Part shown: positions 1 to 9,939 of the stretch, piece after piece
How the letters are laid out: every line of letters starts with the position of its first letter
Numbering within the stretch: position 1 is the stretch's first letter
Source: Arachis hypogaea
Lineage: Eukaryota; Streptophyta; Magnoliopsida; Fabales; Fabaceae
Reading direction: 5' to 3'
NCBI RefSeq assembly: GCF_003086295.3
Contig: NC_092053.1
Span: 88,039,671-88,103,670, forward strand
Length of the DNA stretch: 64,000 bases
Notes under the pieces: generated by a model
Database searches by the model: none
What the model was told of the DNA's origin: nothing
Seen by the model: only the letters and a program-made list of their open reading frames with translations
Program-made: the position numbers and the translations under genes

Positions 1-601
1 GCAACTTTAGTGAGTGATTAGTCTAGTCAAGCTAACAATGGTAAATTAGATAAAATTGAAGCAACAGAACACAAATTGCAGGAATTGTAAAATAAAGAAG
101 GTAAATGACAGAAGCTTAGAGAACAAGGAATGTAAATTGCAGTAAATGTAAATCAGCAAAATGTAGATTGGACAAAAGCTTTAAAGAGCAAGAAAAGTAT
201 ATTGCAGCAAAATATAAACGGGACTGGGTGCTGGAAAGTTAAATGGGAGCAGTAAAGTAGAATTAAGAACAATTGATAGAATCTTAAACTTGCAGGAAGA
301 GTAAATCAAATTTAAGGAAGAACAAAAACGTAAAGTTGCAGAATGTAAATGTGCAAAAGAGTAAATCAGCAAGAAGACTTAGATCAATTCTGAAATCTCA
401 AAGAGAAATTAATACTTTCAATGAAATAGCAAAAACAGGAAGAAAGCCAAGAGCTCAATTGCACTCTCGATCAAAATAGAAAGGAAATTTCAGATGAAGC
501 AAAATGAAACAGAAAGAAAAGAAAACCCAGATCTGATTTTTAATTCTCAAATTCAAAAAGGAAAATTTAAACAAAGAGCTCTCTACCCTACTCCTAATGC
601 T
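1..601 (-). repeat. R1 left (3') LTR fragment
   Basis: Bases 1-601 repeat 2980-3580 nearly base for base, so this is the other LTR of R1. The match stops abruptly at 601, where the right copy continues for about 1.76 kb more and this copy passes into internal sequence. The upstream part is cut off by the window edge. A deletion has removed the U3 half of this LTR and the polypurine tract next to it. Confidence 0.85.
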
Positions 602-1530
602 TATTCATACACACATGTAAACAGAGAAGATAAAGACAATCATGCAATTTAAAGTGCTGAAAAGAAATGAGAGGAAAAGGAACTTTACAACCTTGTAATT
701 CATCTTCTTTATTGTTGTCATTTTCCTCTTATTCTTCCCTTTCCCTTGCCAAACTTAGAATGCTTGCTCATCCTCAAGCAACAATTAGAACAATGGCTAT
801 GGGGCTAAGATGGATCATGAGTGTCTTACACAATGAAATGTTAGCAGTACATATGTTTCATGCAAGCAAAATTGAAGATAACAATCAAGGCACAAGAGAC
901 AGAGACATTGTGATTGCAAACCTAAGAGAGTGTGCATGATACATGGCATAAAAGATAAGTGGCACACCAAACTTAGTGTGACACTTTCACTTGGAATTGA
1001 TGCAAGTATCTAGTAAGGATTGGAGCCAAATTTTTTTGCATAGCAACACCAAACTTAGAATGCAATCATATGTCAATTTATTTGAACTAAAACTAAGCAA
1101 ATGAAACTGTTATATGTTAAGTACAATCACCAAGCCATGAATCTGTCATGAGTAAGGATTTCTTAGTGATGTATTAACAAAAACAGTTAATAAAAGAAAG
1201 CATTAAACACAAGGAAATGACTAAAACAAAGACAAAACTAAAATTTGTCTAACTAAAAGAAAGATAACACTACAAAGGGCATTATGATTATGCAGACAAG
1301 TTGTGTTGCTTAATGAATTGCATAGAAAATTAAGTGGCACACCAAACTTAGAATCTTAGTGTGACACTTTCATTTTTGATGCAATCATCCAGAAAGATTG
1401 AAAACAAATTGTTGCAGGCAACACCAAACTTAGAATGTAACCATATGCCAATTTATTGAATTTAAACAAAATAGAGAAAGAAAATAAACAAAGCAGACAT
1501 AGAGAGTAAACAAAGCAAAGAAATAAAATA
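602..1530 (-). other. R1 3' internal non-coding region
   Basis: No gene is supported here. On the minus strand it holds a stem-loop of the pre-PPT type (+ strand 764-781, stem TTGCTTG/TGAGCAA, loop AGGA) followed by CTAAGTTTGG (748-758). The + strand word ACACCAAACTTAG occurs near 966, 1046, 1334 and 1421. The stretch 960-1090 is duplicated at about 1330-1460, including the phrases GTGACACTTTCA and ACCATATGCCAATTTA, so part of the region is a tandem duplication. Confidence 0.6.
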
Positions 1531-2661
1531 TTACCTATGGTTAGGTTGCCTCCCAACAAGCGCTTTTTTAATGTCATTAGCTTCACAGTTTGTTAAGAGG
1601 AATGACTTCAGGGGGGGGGGAGAAGATTCAGCTATTATCCCCTTTCTTGGTCTCCTCTCAGCAAGCTTCTTTTTGTACATGGCTTGATTGAGCTTGCTTG
1701 CTGGATCAGGGGTATGATTGGTGCTCTTGTTAGTTGCCTTCACTCCTTTGGATTTATGACTTGGTTTCTATGTGTTTATTGGAATTTTATCTTCATCCAG
1801 AGCCTTTTGAATTGGTGGTTGAATGAGCTCTTCCTTCACGTACTTCTCTGCCTCACTTGAGTGTGAATTTTCTTGAGTGACTTCCTCACTTTCTTGTTCT
1901 TTCACTTCCTCTTTTTTATCCACTAACTGATCTTCACCTTCCTTGCATAGCAATTCTCTGTTTCTTCTTGCTTGCTCCAAATATTCATTCATCTTATTGT
2001 AGAGGGTTTCTTGCCTTTTCCAAGATTGTTCTTGTCTTTCAAAAAATTCTCTGGACTTTTGAAGGAGATCCTCTGAAGGTTGAGAGTAATTTTGTGGACA
2101 TGAACGTGTTGTAGTGACGTTGTCTTGAGGGTTATGGAGTGAGTTTTGTGAGTTGTGGAATGAATTTTGTGGTTGGTGAGATGAGTTGTATGGATCTTGG
2201 AGGAAACTTTGTGTTAAGGCATAATCAAGTGATGAAGAACCTTCAAATGAGAAACTGCGAAGTGAGGGTGGACAATTTTGCATGACTTTATTGAGAGTAT
2301 ACTCCAAGGAAGATGTCTCTTGATGAATGGAGTATGAACTGTTGACATTCCCTTCCTAGCCACGGTTTGCGTAACTGTCATCACAGTATGAGTCACTTTG
2401 TGGCTCTGGGAGATGTTCATACTCTTTCAATTCTTGGTGATACTCCCAATCACCATGAGGATAATGATATAAATCATTTTATGGTGGTGGTTGGTATCCC
2501 ATATAATTTTCTTGCTCATCTTGTGTCTCTGAAGCAAATCTCCATGGATTGGAGTGCTCAGAATTTGAATTTTCTTGGTGAGATTCCCAGCCACCATTAG
2601 AGATTGGTGATGGTGGGTAATATCCCACAAAATTTGTTTGATCATAAGATGAGTTGAACTC
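1531..2661 (-). pseudogene. broken gag-like ORF of R1
   Basis: The minus strand opens with MEFNSSYDQTNF at 2661. It continues in one frame through a Tyr/Pro/Ser/Gln-rich N-terminal part, a coiled-coil-like segment (near 2050-1940, pattern REFFERQEQSWKRQ) and an acidic Glu-rich tail. In-frame stops follow the PPP at 2479, lie near 2359 and fall at 1768; the frame then runs to 1531 with the ending KKALVGRQPNHR. I cannot assign it to a classical gag, having seen neither a Retrotrans_gag domain nor a zinc knuckle. The position (first ORF after the PBS) and a similar N-terminus in R4 and R12 suggest a gag-position protein of a non-autonomous lineage. A run of ten G/C at 1611-1620 is a likely slippage site. 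Confidence 0.6.
1540..1586 (-). ncRNA. two-hairpin motif, R1 copy
   Basis: Read on the minus strand, an upstream hairpin (GTGA/TGAC around AGCTAA, one mismatch) is followed after 15 nt by GTTGGG/AGGCAA/CCTAAC, a 6-bp stem with one G.U pair. It is the most degenerate of seven copies in the window. See the finding on the two-hairpin motif. Function unknown. Confidence 0.55.
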
Positions 2662-2840
2662 CATTTGAGTTTTGTAAAACACACAACTAGTGAAAACTGA
2701 AATTACTCATATTAGAGATGAGAATTTCTTAGTGAGGCAAAAACACAAACACCTTAGTTTCAACTTAAAACAGAGAACAAAACAAAGAAAATGCTTAATC
2801 TAGACTTCTCACCCACTTAATCATTGTTGATCTAAATCAA
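2662..2840 (-). other. R1 untranslated leader
   Basis: Short leader between the PBS and the first ORF of R1. I see nothing else in it. Confidence 0.5.
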
Positions 2841-2858
2841 TCCCCGGTAATGGCGCCA
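2841..2858 (-). other. primer-binding site, tRNA-Asp type (R1)
   Basis: The + strand reads TCCCCGGTAATGGCGCCA, the 3' end of plant tRNA-Asp with two mismatches. On the minus strand this is the PBS, six bases inside the right LTR, which fixes R1 as a minus-strand element. Confidence 0.85.
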
Positions 2859-3621
2859 AAAACTTGATGGGGGTGGAAATCAGATTCCACACCAAAACTC
2901 ATCGGCAAGTGTACCAGGTTGCATCAAGTAGTAATTACTCACATGAGTGAGGTCGATCCCATAGAGATTGATGGATCAAGCAACTTTAGTGAGTGATTAG
3001 TCTAGTCAAGCTAACGTAGGTGAAATAGATAAAATTGAAGCAACAGAACACAAATTGCAGGAATTGTAAAATACAGAAGGTAAATGACAGAAGCTTAGAG
3101 AACAAGGAATGTAAATTGCAGTAAATATAAATCAACAGAATGTAGATTGGACAAAAGCTTTAAAGAGCAAGAAAAGTAAATAGCAGCAAAATGTAAAGGG
3201 GGCTAGGTGCTGGAAAGTTAAATGGGAGCAATAAAGTAGAATTAAGAACAATTGACAGAATCTTAAACTTCTAGGAAGAGTAAATCAAATTTAAGCAAGA
3301 ACAGAAATGTAAAGATGCAGAATGTAAATGTGCAGAAGAGTAAATCAGTAAGAAGACTTAGATCAATTCTGAAATATCAAAGAGAAATTAACACTTTCAA
3401 TGAAAAAGCAAAAACAGGAAGAAAGCCAAGTGCTCAATTGCTCTCTCGGTCAAAACAAAAAGGAAATTTCAGAAGAAGCAAAATGAAACAGAAATAAAAG
3501 AAAACCCAGATCTGATTTTTAATTCTCAAATTCAAAAAGGAAAATTTAAACAAAGAGCTCTCTACCCTACTCCTAATGCTCTCTAGCAGAGCCAGCCTTT
3601 TTTCTAAAATGGAACAGATGC

Positions 3622-3630
3622 CTTTATATA
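3622..3630 (-). promoter_or_regulatory. TATA box of R1 LTR
   Basis: Minus strand TATATAAAG. It lies 236 bp downstream of the word cluster and about 760 bp upstream of the LTR end, where an LTR promoter should be. Confidence 0.55.
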
Positions 3631-4189
3631 GGCTTTTTACAAAATGAAAAATGAAATTGAAATTGAAAAAAATTACAATTAAATGAAATTCCTAATCTAG
3701 CCTGTTCTTGTGCCTTTGAGTGATGATATGGGCTTTGCTTGCTTTGGATTTGAAGAGAGATGGCTCCGGTTGGCCTTGGTTCAATTGGTTTGGAGCATGG
3801 GTCATGGTTACTTGGTTCAAGTTGGTTTGAGGCATGGTTGCTTGGTGAGGCTCCAGCGGAGTGCTTTGTTCATAAAGTGAACGTTGCGTTCACTCCTTGT
3901 GCATGCTTCCCTTGCTTTGCCTCTCCTAGCGTTCAATTAGTGAATGTCACGCTCCCTTAGTGAGCGCTATTCCATGGCCTGCGTTGGTTCCGTCTTCGAA
4001 TCCGCGTGGCTCCATTTTTTGAGTGTCGCGCCTTGCCTTGTTTCCTTGGTTCCAAGCTCAATAGTCACGATAAAGGTAAGAAAAGTAACGTGGCGTTCAT
4101 TGTTAATGAACGCTAGGCTTCCCTTTAAATTTTAAAGTAGTGCTCCGTTGCTTTAATGATTCATTTAAGTTCTCATTCCATTCATTTCC

Positions 4190-4500
4190 AAATAATGCCA
4201 ATGCATGATGGTATTAATTAATTAAATGTATGCATGCTTTACTTTAATTAATAAAGCCAATGTATTAACGTTTATTGCATGATATGTTCTTTAGCCAATT
4301 GGCTTTAATAATGCATGCTTTTATTATATTACTTAGTTAATAAAGCCAATTACATTATGTTAAAGCATTCATTCATTAATTCATTGGCTTTAATAATGTA
4401 TTACATGCATGCTTGATTAGTAATGCCGTAAAGCTCATTAATAATGCCAATTTAATAATGCATGGTTCATGATGGCATGCATGCATGCTTTAATTTGGCC
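4190..4500. repeat. AT-rich short repeat cluster inside R1 LTR
   Basis: Phrases such as ATTGGCTTTAATAATGCATG and TTAATAAAGCCAAT recur in both orientations about every 40-70 bp, with several GCATGC palindromes. It lies within the segment missing from the R11 LTR, so it is an insertion or expansion in R1 or a deletion in R11. Confidence 0.6.
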
Positions 4501-5344
4501 GTGGCATTCATGGTCATGGGTCACGCTTTTAAAAGCGTGGCTTAAAGTTCCAAAGTGTGCTCAAACTTCAAAGTGTGCCCCAAAATTTCTTTTTTCTCTT
4601 TTTGAGCCTAATTTGTGCTTTTTTGCTTTTTTTTCCACTCATTTCCTACAAAATTTATAAAATCAAAAGATCAAGGAAATATACCATTTAAGCACAAAAG
4701 AATGCAACATTTAAGCACTAATCATCAATTTCTTGTATGAAAAAGCATAGAAAAACATGACATGATGACATGTCATCACCTTGGTGCTTTCTTTATGAGT
4801 GTTGTGCTCTCTTGGTTGAGCGCTCTCCTTTGCGGACGGCACAAGCTTGCCTCCTAAGCCCAGAATCCACGAAAAAGGTGGAAAAGTGAGCGCTACGTTT
4901 GCTTCTTTGAGCGCTACCCTTGGTGCTTCCTTGGATGCGCGCATTCCTTCCTTGGCTAGCGATGCCTTAATGAGTGCTACGTTGAGTATTTGAGCGCTGG
5001 CTCTAGTACGGATGGCACAAGGCTTGCCTCCAAAGCTGAAAAACACAAAAAAGGTAAGAAAGTGAATGCTTAGCCCAAAAGCATTGCTGAGTGTGGCGTT
5101 CTCTTTGTGAACCAAACAACCAATCAAAGTCTCACCAAAATCTCAAGATCTTTGCATCATTCCTAAAATCAACTAATTCTATCATAAACCTTATGATTTT
5201 GTGTAAAACAAATGATGTTTGATTGATTCAAAATAATCATAAAAATCCACTCCAATCACTTACTTATTGTGTAAGAAAGTGTATAAAACCTAATGAAACA
5301 AGTGAAAAATGCTTGTAAAACTAGCATAAGATGACTTGTCATCA

Positions 5345-5610
5345 CATAGTAACAATGCCCCTTCCTTTTTTGATTCTTTGATAAACAAGCAAGTTAGCTT
5401 TCCTCATGTCCTGAATTTGATTGGAAGTTGTTTGATGTTTGATTTAATTTGATTCTCATGTATGCTTCCATTCAATTTCCATTTTCTGTTCACTTCTGTT
5501 ATATGTTGCTAGATGATGCAGTTTTTGCTTGTTATCTATTTATCATACTTCCTTGATTGTGTGCTTATAGATTATGTTCATATCCTCATTTCCTTTCTTG
5601 TTGTGCAGAT
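5345..5610 (+). other. leader of ORF3 fragment with 3' splice-site-like end
   Basis: T-rich stretch ending in TTCCTTTCTTGTTGTGCAG directly before ATG. It looks like the end of an intron or leader joined to the ORF3 start. There is no coding evidence. Confidence 0.45.
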
Positions 5611-6325
5611 GGCTGACAGAAAAGGAAAGCTAAGGCCACAAGCTCCGAAAAAAGAAAGCGGACTTCTCAGTCCGCTGATACCTGTGATGCTGCATTTGAG
5701 GGAAGGCGTATTAGTGGAAGTGACAGAGAAGCTCAGAATACACCTCCCACTGATAAAAATAAGTTCAGCAATGCATATTCAGACCGGAAGTTTGAAAATT
5801 TCCTAAAAAAGAACTTACATGTTAAGCGGGAACTCCATCTCCCGGATGAGTTAAGCTAGTATACGGATGATTGGATTGCTCAGCGGGGTTGGAGTTTCAT
5901 AGGTCGGGAGCTTCAAACGGTAAATGAATCATGGGTCAAGGAATTTTATGCAAACTACTACACTGGGGCCCTTGATGCAGTTTACCTGAGAGGCCAGCAT
6001 ATTCTGGTCACTGAGGAGGCAATTGAGCATGCCCTCTACCTTGAGCCTGGACCGAGTGCTAAAGATGCATATGAAGAGGCTGACGGTGAGAGGCACATGA
6101 AGACTTTTGATTGGGACCAAGTTTTAGCTGTGATTGCTGAGCCTGGGAGTCAGTGGATGTATGGTGCTGATAAGACGACTCCCTTGGGTATCCGTGTCAG
6201 TTCTTTGACATATGAGGCCCGTATTTGACAGCAGCTGCTGTCTAACTATGTGATGCCAAGCACCCATGAGACGAGGGTTACTGCAGATATGGCTGTTATG
6301 GTCTGGTGTGTCTCGGAGGGCCGTA
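5611..6325 (+). pseudogene. broken ORF3 (putative plant transposon protein type)
   Basis: Starts ATGGCTGACAGAAAAGG (MADRKGK...). After a frameshift near 5660 it reads in another frame through RKFENFLKKNL, DDWIAQRGWSFIGREL, VKEFYANYY and EEAIEHALYLEPG. In-frame stops lie near 5857 and 6226. This is the N-terminal half of the third ORF found downstream of pol in plant Athila-like elements, often annotated as a putative plant transposon protein or env-like; its function is not established. It ends where minus-strand gag begins near 6325. Its C-terminal half has relatives at 15449-16024 and 46218-46830. Confidence 0.7.
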
Positions 6326-7140
6326 AGTTACACCTTCCACCAAATTGATTCCCTCCATTCATGTCATACAATGAGCATTGTGTGTTGATGGCAGAGACTT
6401 GCATTCCATCCAATTGTTTAATGAGTGTGAAGAGTTGTTGAGACATGATTTTATTTTGAGCCACTAGAGCATCAAGGGTTTCTAGTTTCATCACTCCTCT
6501 TTTTGTGTTCATATTTCACTCTGAAGAGTAGAGATATTGATTATTTACAACAATATCAATGAGTTCCATAGCTTCACTAGGAGTCTTGATGTGTAATGAT
6601 CCCCTTGATGAATTATTCAATGGATTTTTTGAGGTTTGAGTGATTCCATCAAAGAAAAAATGGAGTTGGACCCAGTCTACAAACATATTTGGTGGACATC
6701 TCCTCAACATCCCTTTGCATCTTTTCCAAGCTTCATATATGGATTCTCCTTCAAGTTGCCTAAAAGTTTGTACATCTGTCCTCAACTTTATCAATCTTTG
6801 AGGGGGGAAAGAACTTGGTCAAAAAACTTGCTAACTAAGTCTTCCATATGGCAATGCTTTTTTTAGGGTGGGACTCCAACCATTGTGCTGCTCTATCTCT
6901 AAGAGAGAATGGAAACAAGAGGAGTCTATATGCTTCAGCTGATACTTTATTTGTTTTCACCTTATCACAAATTTGGATAAAGCTTGAAATGTGTTGGTTT
7001 GTGTTTTCCTGGTAGCTTCCTCCAAATTGACAATTTTGTTGAACAAGAGTGATCAATTGAGGCTTGAGTTCAAAATTATTTGCATTGATATTTGGGGTCA
7101 AAATACTACTCCCACAATTTCCAAAATTAGGAGTAGTATA
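6326..7140 (-). pseudogene. gag: broken Athila-type gag fragment
   Basis: Minus-strand pieces read ANNFELKPQLITLVQQN, LLLFPFSLRDRAAQWLESHP, VQTFRQLEGESIYEAWKRCK and DWVQLHFFFDG. These are the conserved blocks of the Retrotrans_gag domain of Athila-like elements. A later piece (CSLYDMNGGNQFGGRC) looks like a decayed zinc knuckle. The pieces at 7101-6835, 6794-6516 and 6512-6246 are in different frames or separated by stops. Both ends are broken: by plus-strand ORF3 sequence near 6325 and by the R4 LTR near 7150. No LTR of its own is seen. Confidence 0.8.
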
Positions 7141-7149
7141 TGATCCTAA

Positions 7150-7928
7150 TGTCTGATTATGATTTCAGGTAAATTTCAAGCGAATTTGGCAGAGTTTTGT
7201 GCAACAACGAAGAAAGAATAATAGATGCTATCAACTCTGACCTTCTTGCATTTCAACAAGCATAACTTGAGTTACAGAGGTCTAATTGATGCGGCTTTAA
7301 TAACGTTGGAAAGCCAACTTCCAGATCTTTCCAACGATATATAATAGTCTATAGTTCTTTTCTGAAATCATTGCCAAATACGGCGCTTAACGTCGAGCCT
7401 GGCATTTAGCACCCAAGAGGGACAAAACCAGCGCTAGAAATATCCCCCTGCCGGTGCTGAACGCCCACCCGGCACTGAACGCCAGCAATAGCCTGAATCA
7501 CTCTTCTTTGGGCCTCCAAGTGGATTTAGCATCTATTAGTGACCACGAGAGTGGCATTTGATTAGGATTAGAGGACATTAAATCACTAAGAGATTAGGGT
7601 TTAATCACTTATGGTTTGCCATAGAATGAATCATTCATTGTTAAAATAGTTGGAAAGATGTTTTAATCCAAAAAGATAAACATCTCCCAAGCCTTAACTA
7701 TTTTCTCATATAATTTACTTTACTATTATTATTTGCTTTCTTATTTTTTGCATTTTATAACCTCAAAACATCACCTTTTGCTTGCCTAACTAAGTAAGTC
7801 ATTCGACCATTGTTGCTCAGTCCATCAATCCTCGTGGGATCGACCCTCACTCACCTGAGGTATTAATTACTTGGTATGACCCGGTGCACTTGCAGGTTAA
7901 GTTGTGCGAGTTCTAATTTCGTGCACCA
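7150..7928 (+). repeat. R4 5' LTR, 5'-truncated
   Basis: Ends ...TTCGTGCACCA six bases before the PBS. Bases from about 7160 match 11240-11465 in the 3' LTR (e.g. TTTGGCAGAGTTTTGTGCAA), so about 130 bp of its start are missing. It contains the U3 block (7261-7349), palindromic words (7381-7490) and the U5 word CCGGTGCACTTGC (7883-7895). Confidence 0.75.
7261..7349 (+). promoter_or_regulatory. shared U3 block with perfect inverted repeat (R4)
   Basis: Begins CATAACTTGAGTTACAGAGG. It contains CGTTGGAAAG (7304-7313) and its exact complement CTTTCCAACG (7327-7336) around a 13-nt loop, followed by ATATATAATAG. Related blocks occur in R4's other LTR and in R5, R6 and R12. Confidence 0.65.
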
Positions 7929-7934
7929 AGTTTT

Positions 7935-7952
7935 TGGCGCTGTTGCCGGGGA
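7935..7952 (+). other. primer-binding site, tRNA-Asp type (R4)
   Basis: TGGCGCTGTTGCCGGGGA, one mismatch to the complement of the tRNA-Asp 3' end. It fixes R4 on the plus strand. Confidence 0.85.
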
Positions 7953-8341
7953 TTGATTATGATTGACAACTATTGGTTGCTTGATTGCTTGGATTAGGCA
8001 TTTTTAGTTTTTGATTTCTTTTTATTTTTGTTTTACCTTTTAATTTCCAAAAAAAAATTGAGTTTTATTTTAGTTAAAAGTTTTTCCTTAATTTTTGAAA
8101 TTAAGTTTGGTGTCCCGTAGTAATTTTTCTTTTGAAAATATTTTTAAAAATACTAGTATTTACCATTGTTTAGTTTTCGAAATTTTTTTATCTCTTCTCC
8201 TTTATTTTTATTTTTTATTATTCTTTAATTTATTTCTTTTCAAGAAAAAGAATTAAAAAAATTCTGTTCTTTCTTCTTTGCTTTCTTGTTTACCACCTGG
8301 TGCGTTTAATTTTGTTTGGTATTTTGTGTTGAGAAAAAATA
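7953..8341 (+). other. R4 untranslated leader
   Basis: AT-rich leader with TTAAGTTTGGTGTCCCG at 8103-8119, a copy of the CTAAGTTTGGTGT word family. No coding signal. Confidence 0.5.
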
Positions 8342-9152
8342 ATGGAGAGTGATCACATGGGTTACTACTCACACACAAGAAGTGATTCATATTATTATGG
8401 ATGGAGGAGGAACTACTCGGATTTTGGTTGGCAAGGTCACGAGCAAAGAGATGTCAATGTTCCATATTCCATCTATCAAGAACCACCAGCCCCATATTAA
8501 CACCAAGAACCACCTCCTCTCTATCCATATCAAAAACCTTCATCTTTTGATCTTGCCTGCCAAGAACTGCAGAAAATAACAGATAAAATTTTGCAAAAAT
8601 TTCCATCCTCACCCCTCTCCTTATTCATACCAAGAGCCATCCTTTTTTTACTCATATCAAGAGCCATCCTCTTTTTACTCATATCAAGAGCCACCATCTC
8701 CTTCTTCATATCAAGAATCTTCATCTCCTTATTCATATCAAGAACTGTCAATTCTAGAGCTTGCCATGAAATAATTAAGGACTACTACTCAAAATTGCAT
8801 ACATGATATGAGAATGAGTGTCAAAAATATAGAGAGAGATGTGGAGTTGATTACCAAGCATTGGACACAGGAACAAGCAGACTTCCTACCAAGAGAAGCA
8901 ATGCAAGATCCTATGAAAGAATGTGAGAAAGTTAATCAAGGGAGTACTTACTCTAGTGAATTGGAGAACTCTCCACCCTCACACATGGAAGACGAGGAAG
9001 ATGCACGATCAAAGGAGGTTGTAAGGGAGGAAAACAACTATGGGAATTTACACTCCAACAAAGTATAGAATAGGATAGAGGGTGAGTTCTTTGAACCATC
9101 AATTCAGGAAGTTCTTGATGACTCCTCCTATCACACAACACCCAAGTCCTGA
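8342..9152 (+). pseudogene. broken gag-like ORF of R4
   Basis: Begins MESDHMGYYSHTRSD with many Tyr/Ser/Pro/Gln residues. A stop near 8498, a frameshift around 8620 and a further change of frame before 8808 break it. The segment 8808-9068 (ERDVELITKHWTQEQ..., then acidic) and the continuation to the stop at 9150 (EGEFFEPSIQEVLDD) match the layout and ending of the R1 ORF (EELIQPPIQKALDED). It belongs to the same unknown gag-position family as the ORFs of R1 and R12. Confidence 0.55.
8610..8755 (+). repeat. in-gene tandem repeat encoding YSYQEPS units
   Basis: About five units of 24-28 bp built on TCATATCAAGAGCCATCCTC. In the intended frame each encodes (Y)SYQEPSSP-like peptides. It is an expanded low-complexity part of the gag-like protein. 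Confidence 0.7.
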
Positions 9153-9418
9153 ACTCGGAGTGGTGAAGATAATCAAGGAAAGCACTGAAAAGGGGATTGT
9201 GACAAAGGAACACAAAATGATATCCATGAAAAAGAGAATGTAAGCAAGAAGTAATCTAACCCCCTACCCTAACAAGCAAGGAGAATTAAGCTAACAACAA
9301 TAAAAGAAAGCTTGTTAGGAGGAATTTAAATCTGAGGGCACTAATCTTTTCCTCTTCTCCCTTAGAGTCATTTCTTTTAACCAACTGGAAAAAGAGGAAG
9401 AAAATTCAACAATCAAGT
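9153..9418 (+). other. R4 spacer after gag-like ORF
   Basis: Probably the decayed C-terminal part of the gag-like ORF. No intact reading frame. Confidence 0.4.
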
Positions 9419-9465
9419 GTCAAGTTAATGATGTTAAAGAAGCGCTTGTTGGGAGGCAAGCCAAC
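9419..9465 (+). ncRNA. two-hairpin motif, R4 copy
   Basis: Hairpin 1 is GTCA/TGAT around AGTTAA (one G.U pair). After 15 nt containing AAGCGCTT comes GTTGGG/AGGCAA/GCCAAC, with five pairs. Confidence 0.65.
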
Positions 9466-9649
9466 CATAAGTATCCTTTAGTTTATTTCAGTTTTATCTT
9501 AGTTTTATTTTGATTTCTATTTATTCTTTTTTCTTTATTTTCAAAGTTTTTATAGGTTTTCTAATATTTATAATCATGTAAAGTGCTTAGAACAGGAACA
9601 GGAAGACTGAGACAGAAGAACAGAACACTATTGAGGATCACTGCTGCGA

Positions 9650-9780
9650 GAGCTAAACGCCAGGAGGGCATTTAGCGCCAAGAGGGGACCAGAAGTTTGG
9701 GCATTTTACAGCCAATTTAGGTGTCCTATTTACCCTCTTGGGGCGTTTCACGTCCATAATGGGTGTTTGACGCCACCAAG
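9650..9780 (+). repeat. internal palindromic word cluster of R4
   Basis: Words such as GCTAAACGCCAGG, GGCATTTAGCGCCAAG, GGGCGTTTCACGTCC and GTGTTTGACGCC, of the same style as those in R4's own LTR (7381-7490). It lies between the two-hairpin motif and the decayed ORF3 position. Confidence 0.6.
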
Positions 9781-9898
9781 GGGTCGTAAAAAAGAAAGAG
9801 AGAGTTTTAAATTTAAATTCTTTGTCCCCTTCTATCACTCTTACCTTTTTGTGTACTCATCCGTATGCTCTTCACGTCCCTTCCAAGTTTCAGTCTTC

Positions 9899-9939
9899 TT
9901 TGCTTGAGAATAAGCAAACTTTTAAGTTTTGTGTTGCAG
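9899..9939 (+). other. internal copy of PPT module (R4)
   Basis: Stem TTTGCTTG/TAAGCAAA with loop AGAA (9899-9918) is followed by CTTTTAAGTTTTGTGTTGCAG. This mirrors the terminal module at 11064-11102. Confidence 0.55.

Larger units (their letters stand above)
2865..5344 (-). repeat. R1 right (5') LTR, complete
   Basis: Runs from TGATGGGGG next to the PBS to ...TTGTCATCA, so it has TG...CA ends and is 2480 bp long. It shares its ends and much of its body with the R11 LTR (52584-54414) but has about 0.65 kb more in the middle. Minus-strand order: U3 from 5344, GC-rich palindromic words (about 5106-4795 and 4116-3866, e.g. AGTGAACG/CGTTCACT), TATA box near 3625, then R/U5 down to 2865. The U5 end carries the word CGGCAAGTGTACC shared with other LTRs here. 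Confidence 0.85.

Noticed and set aside
667..939. 90-aa plus-strand frame
   Set aside because: Antisense to the R1 3' region; it covers the stem-loop and PPT-like word, with no protein similarity.
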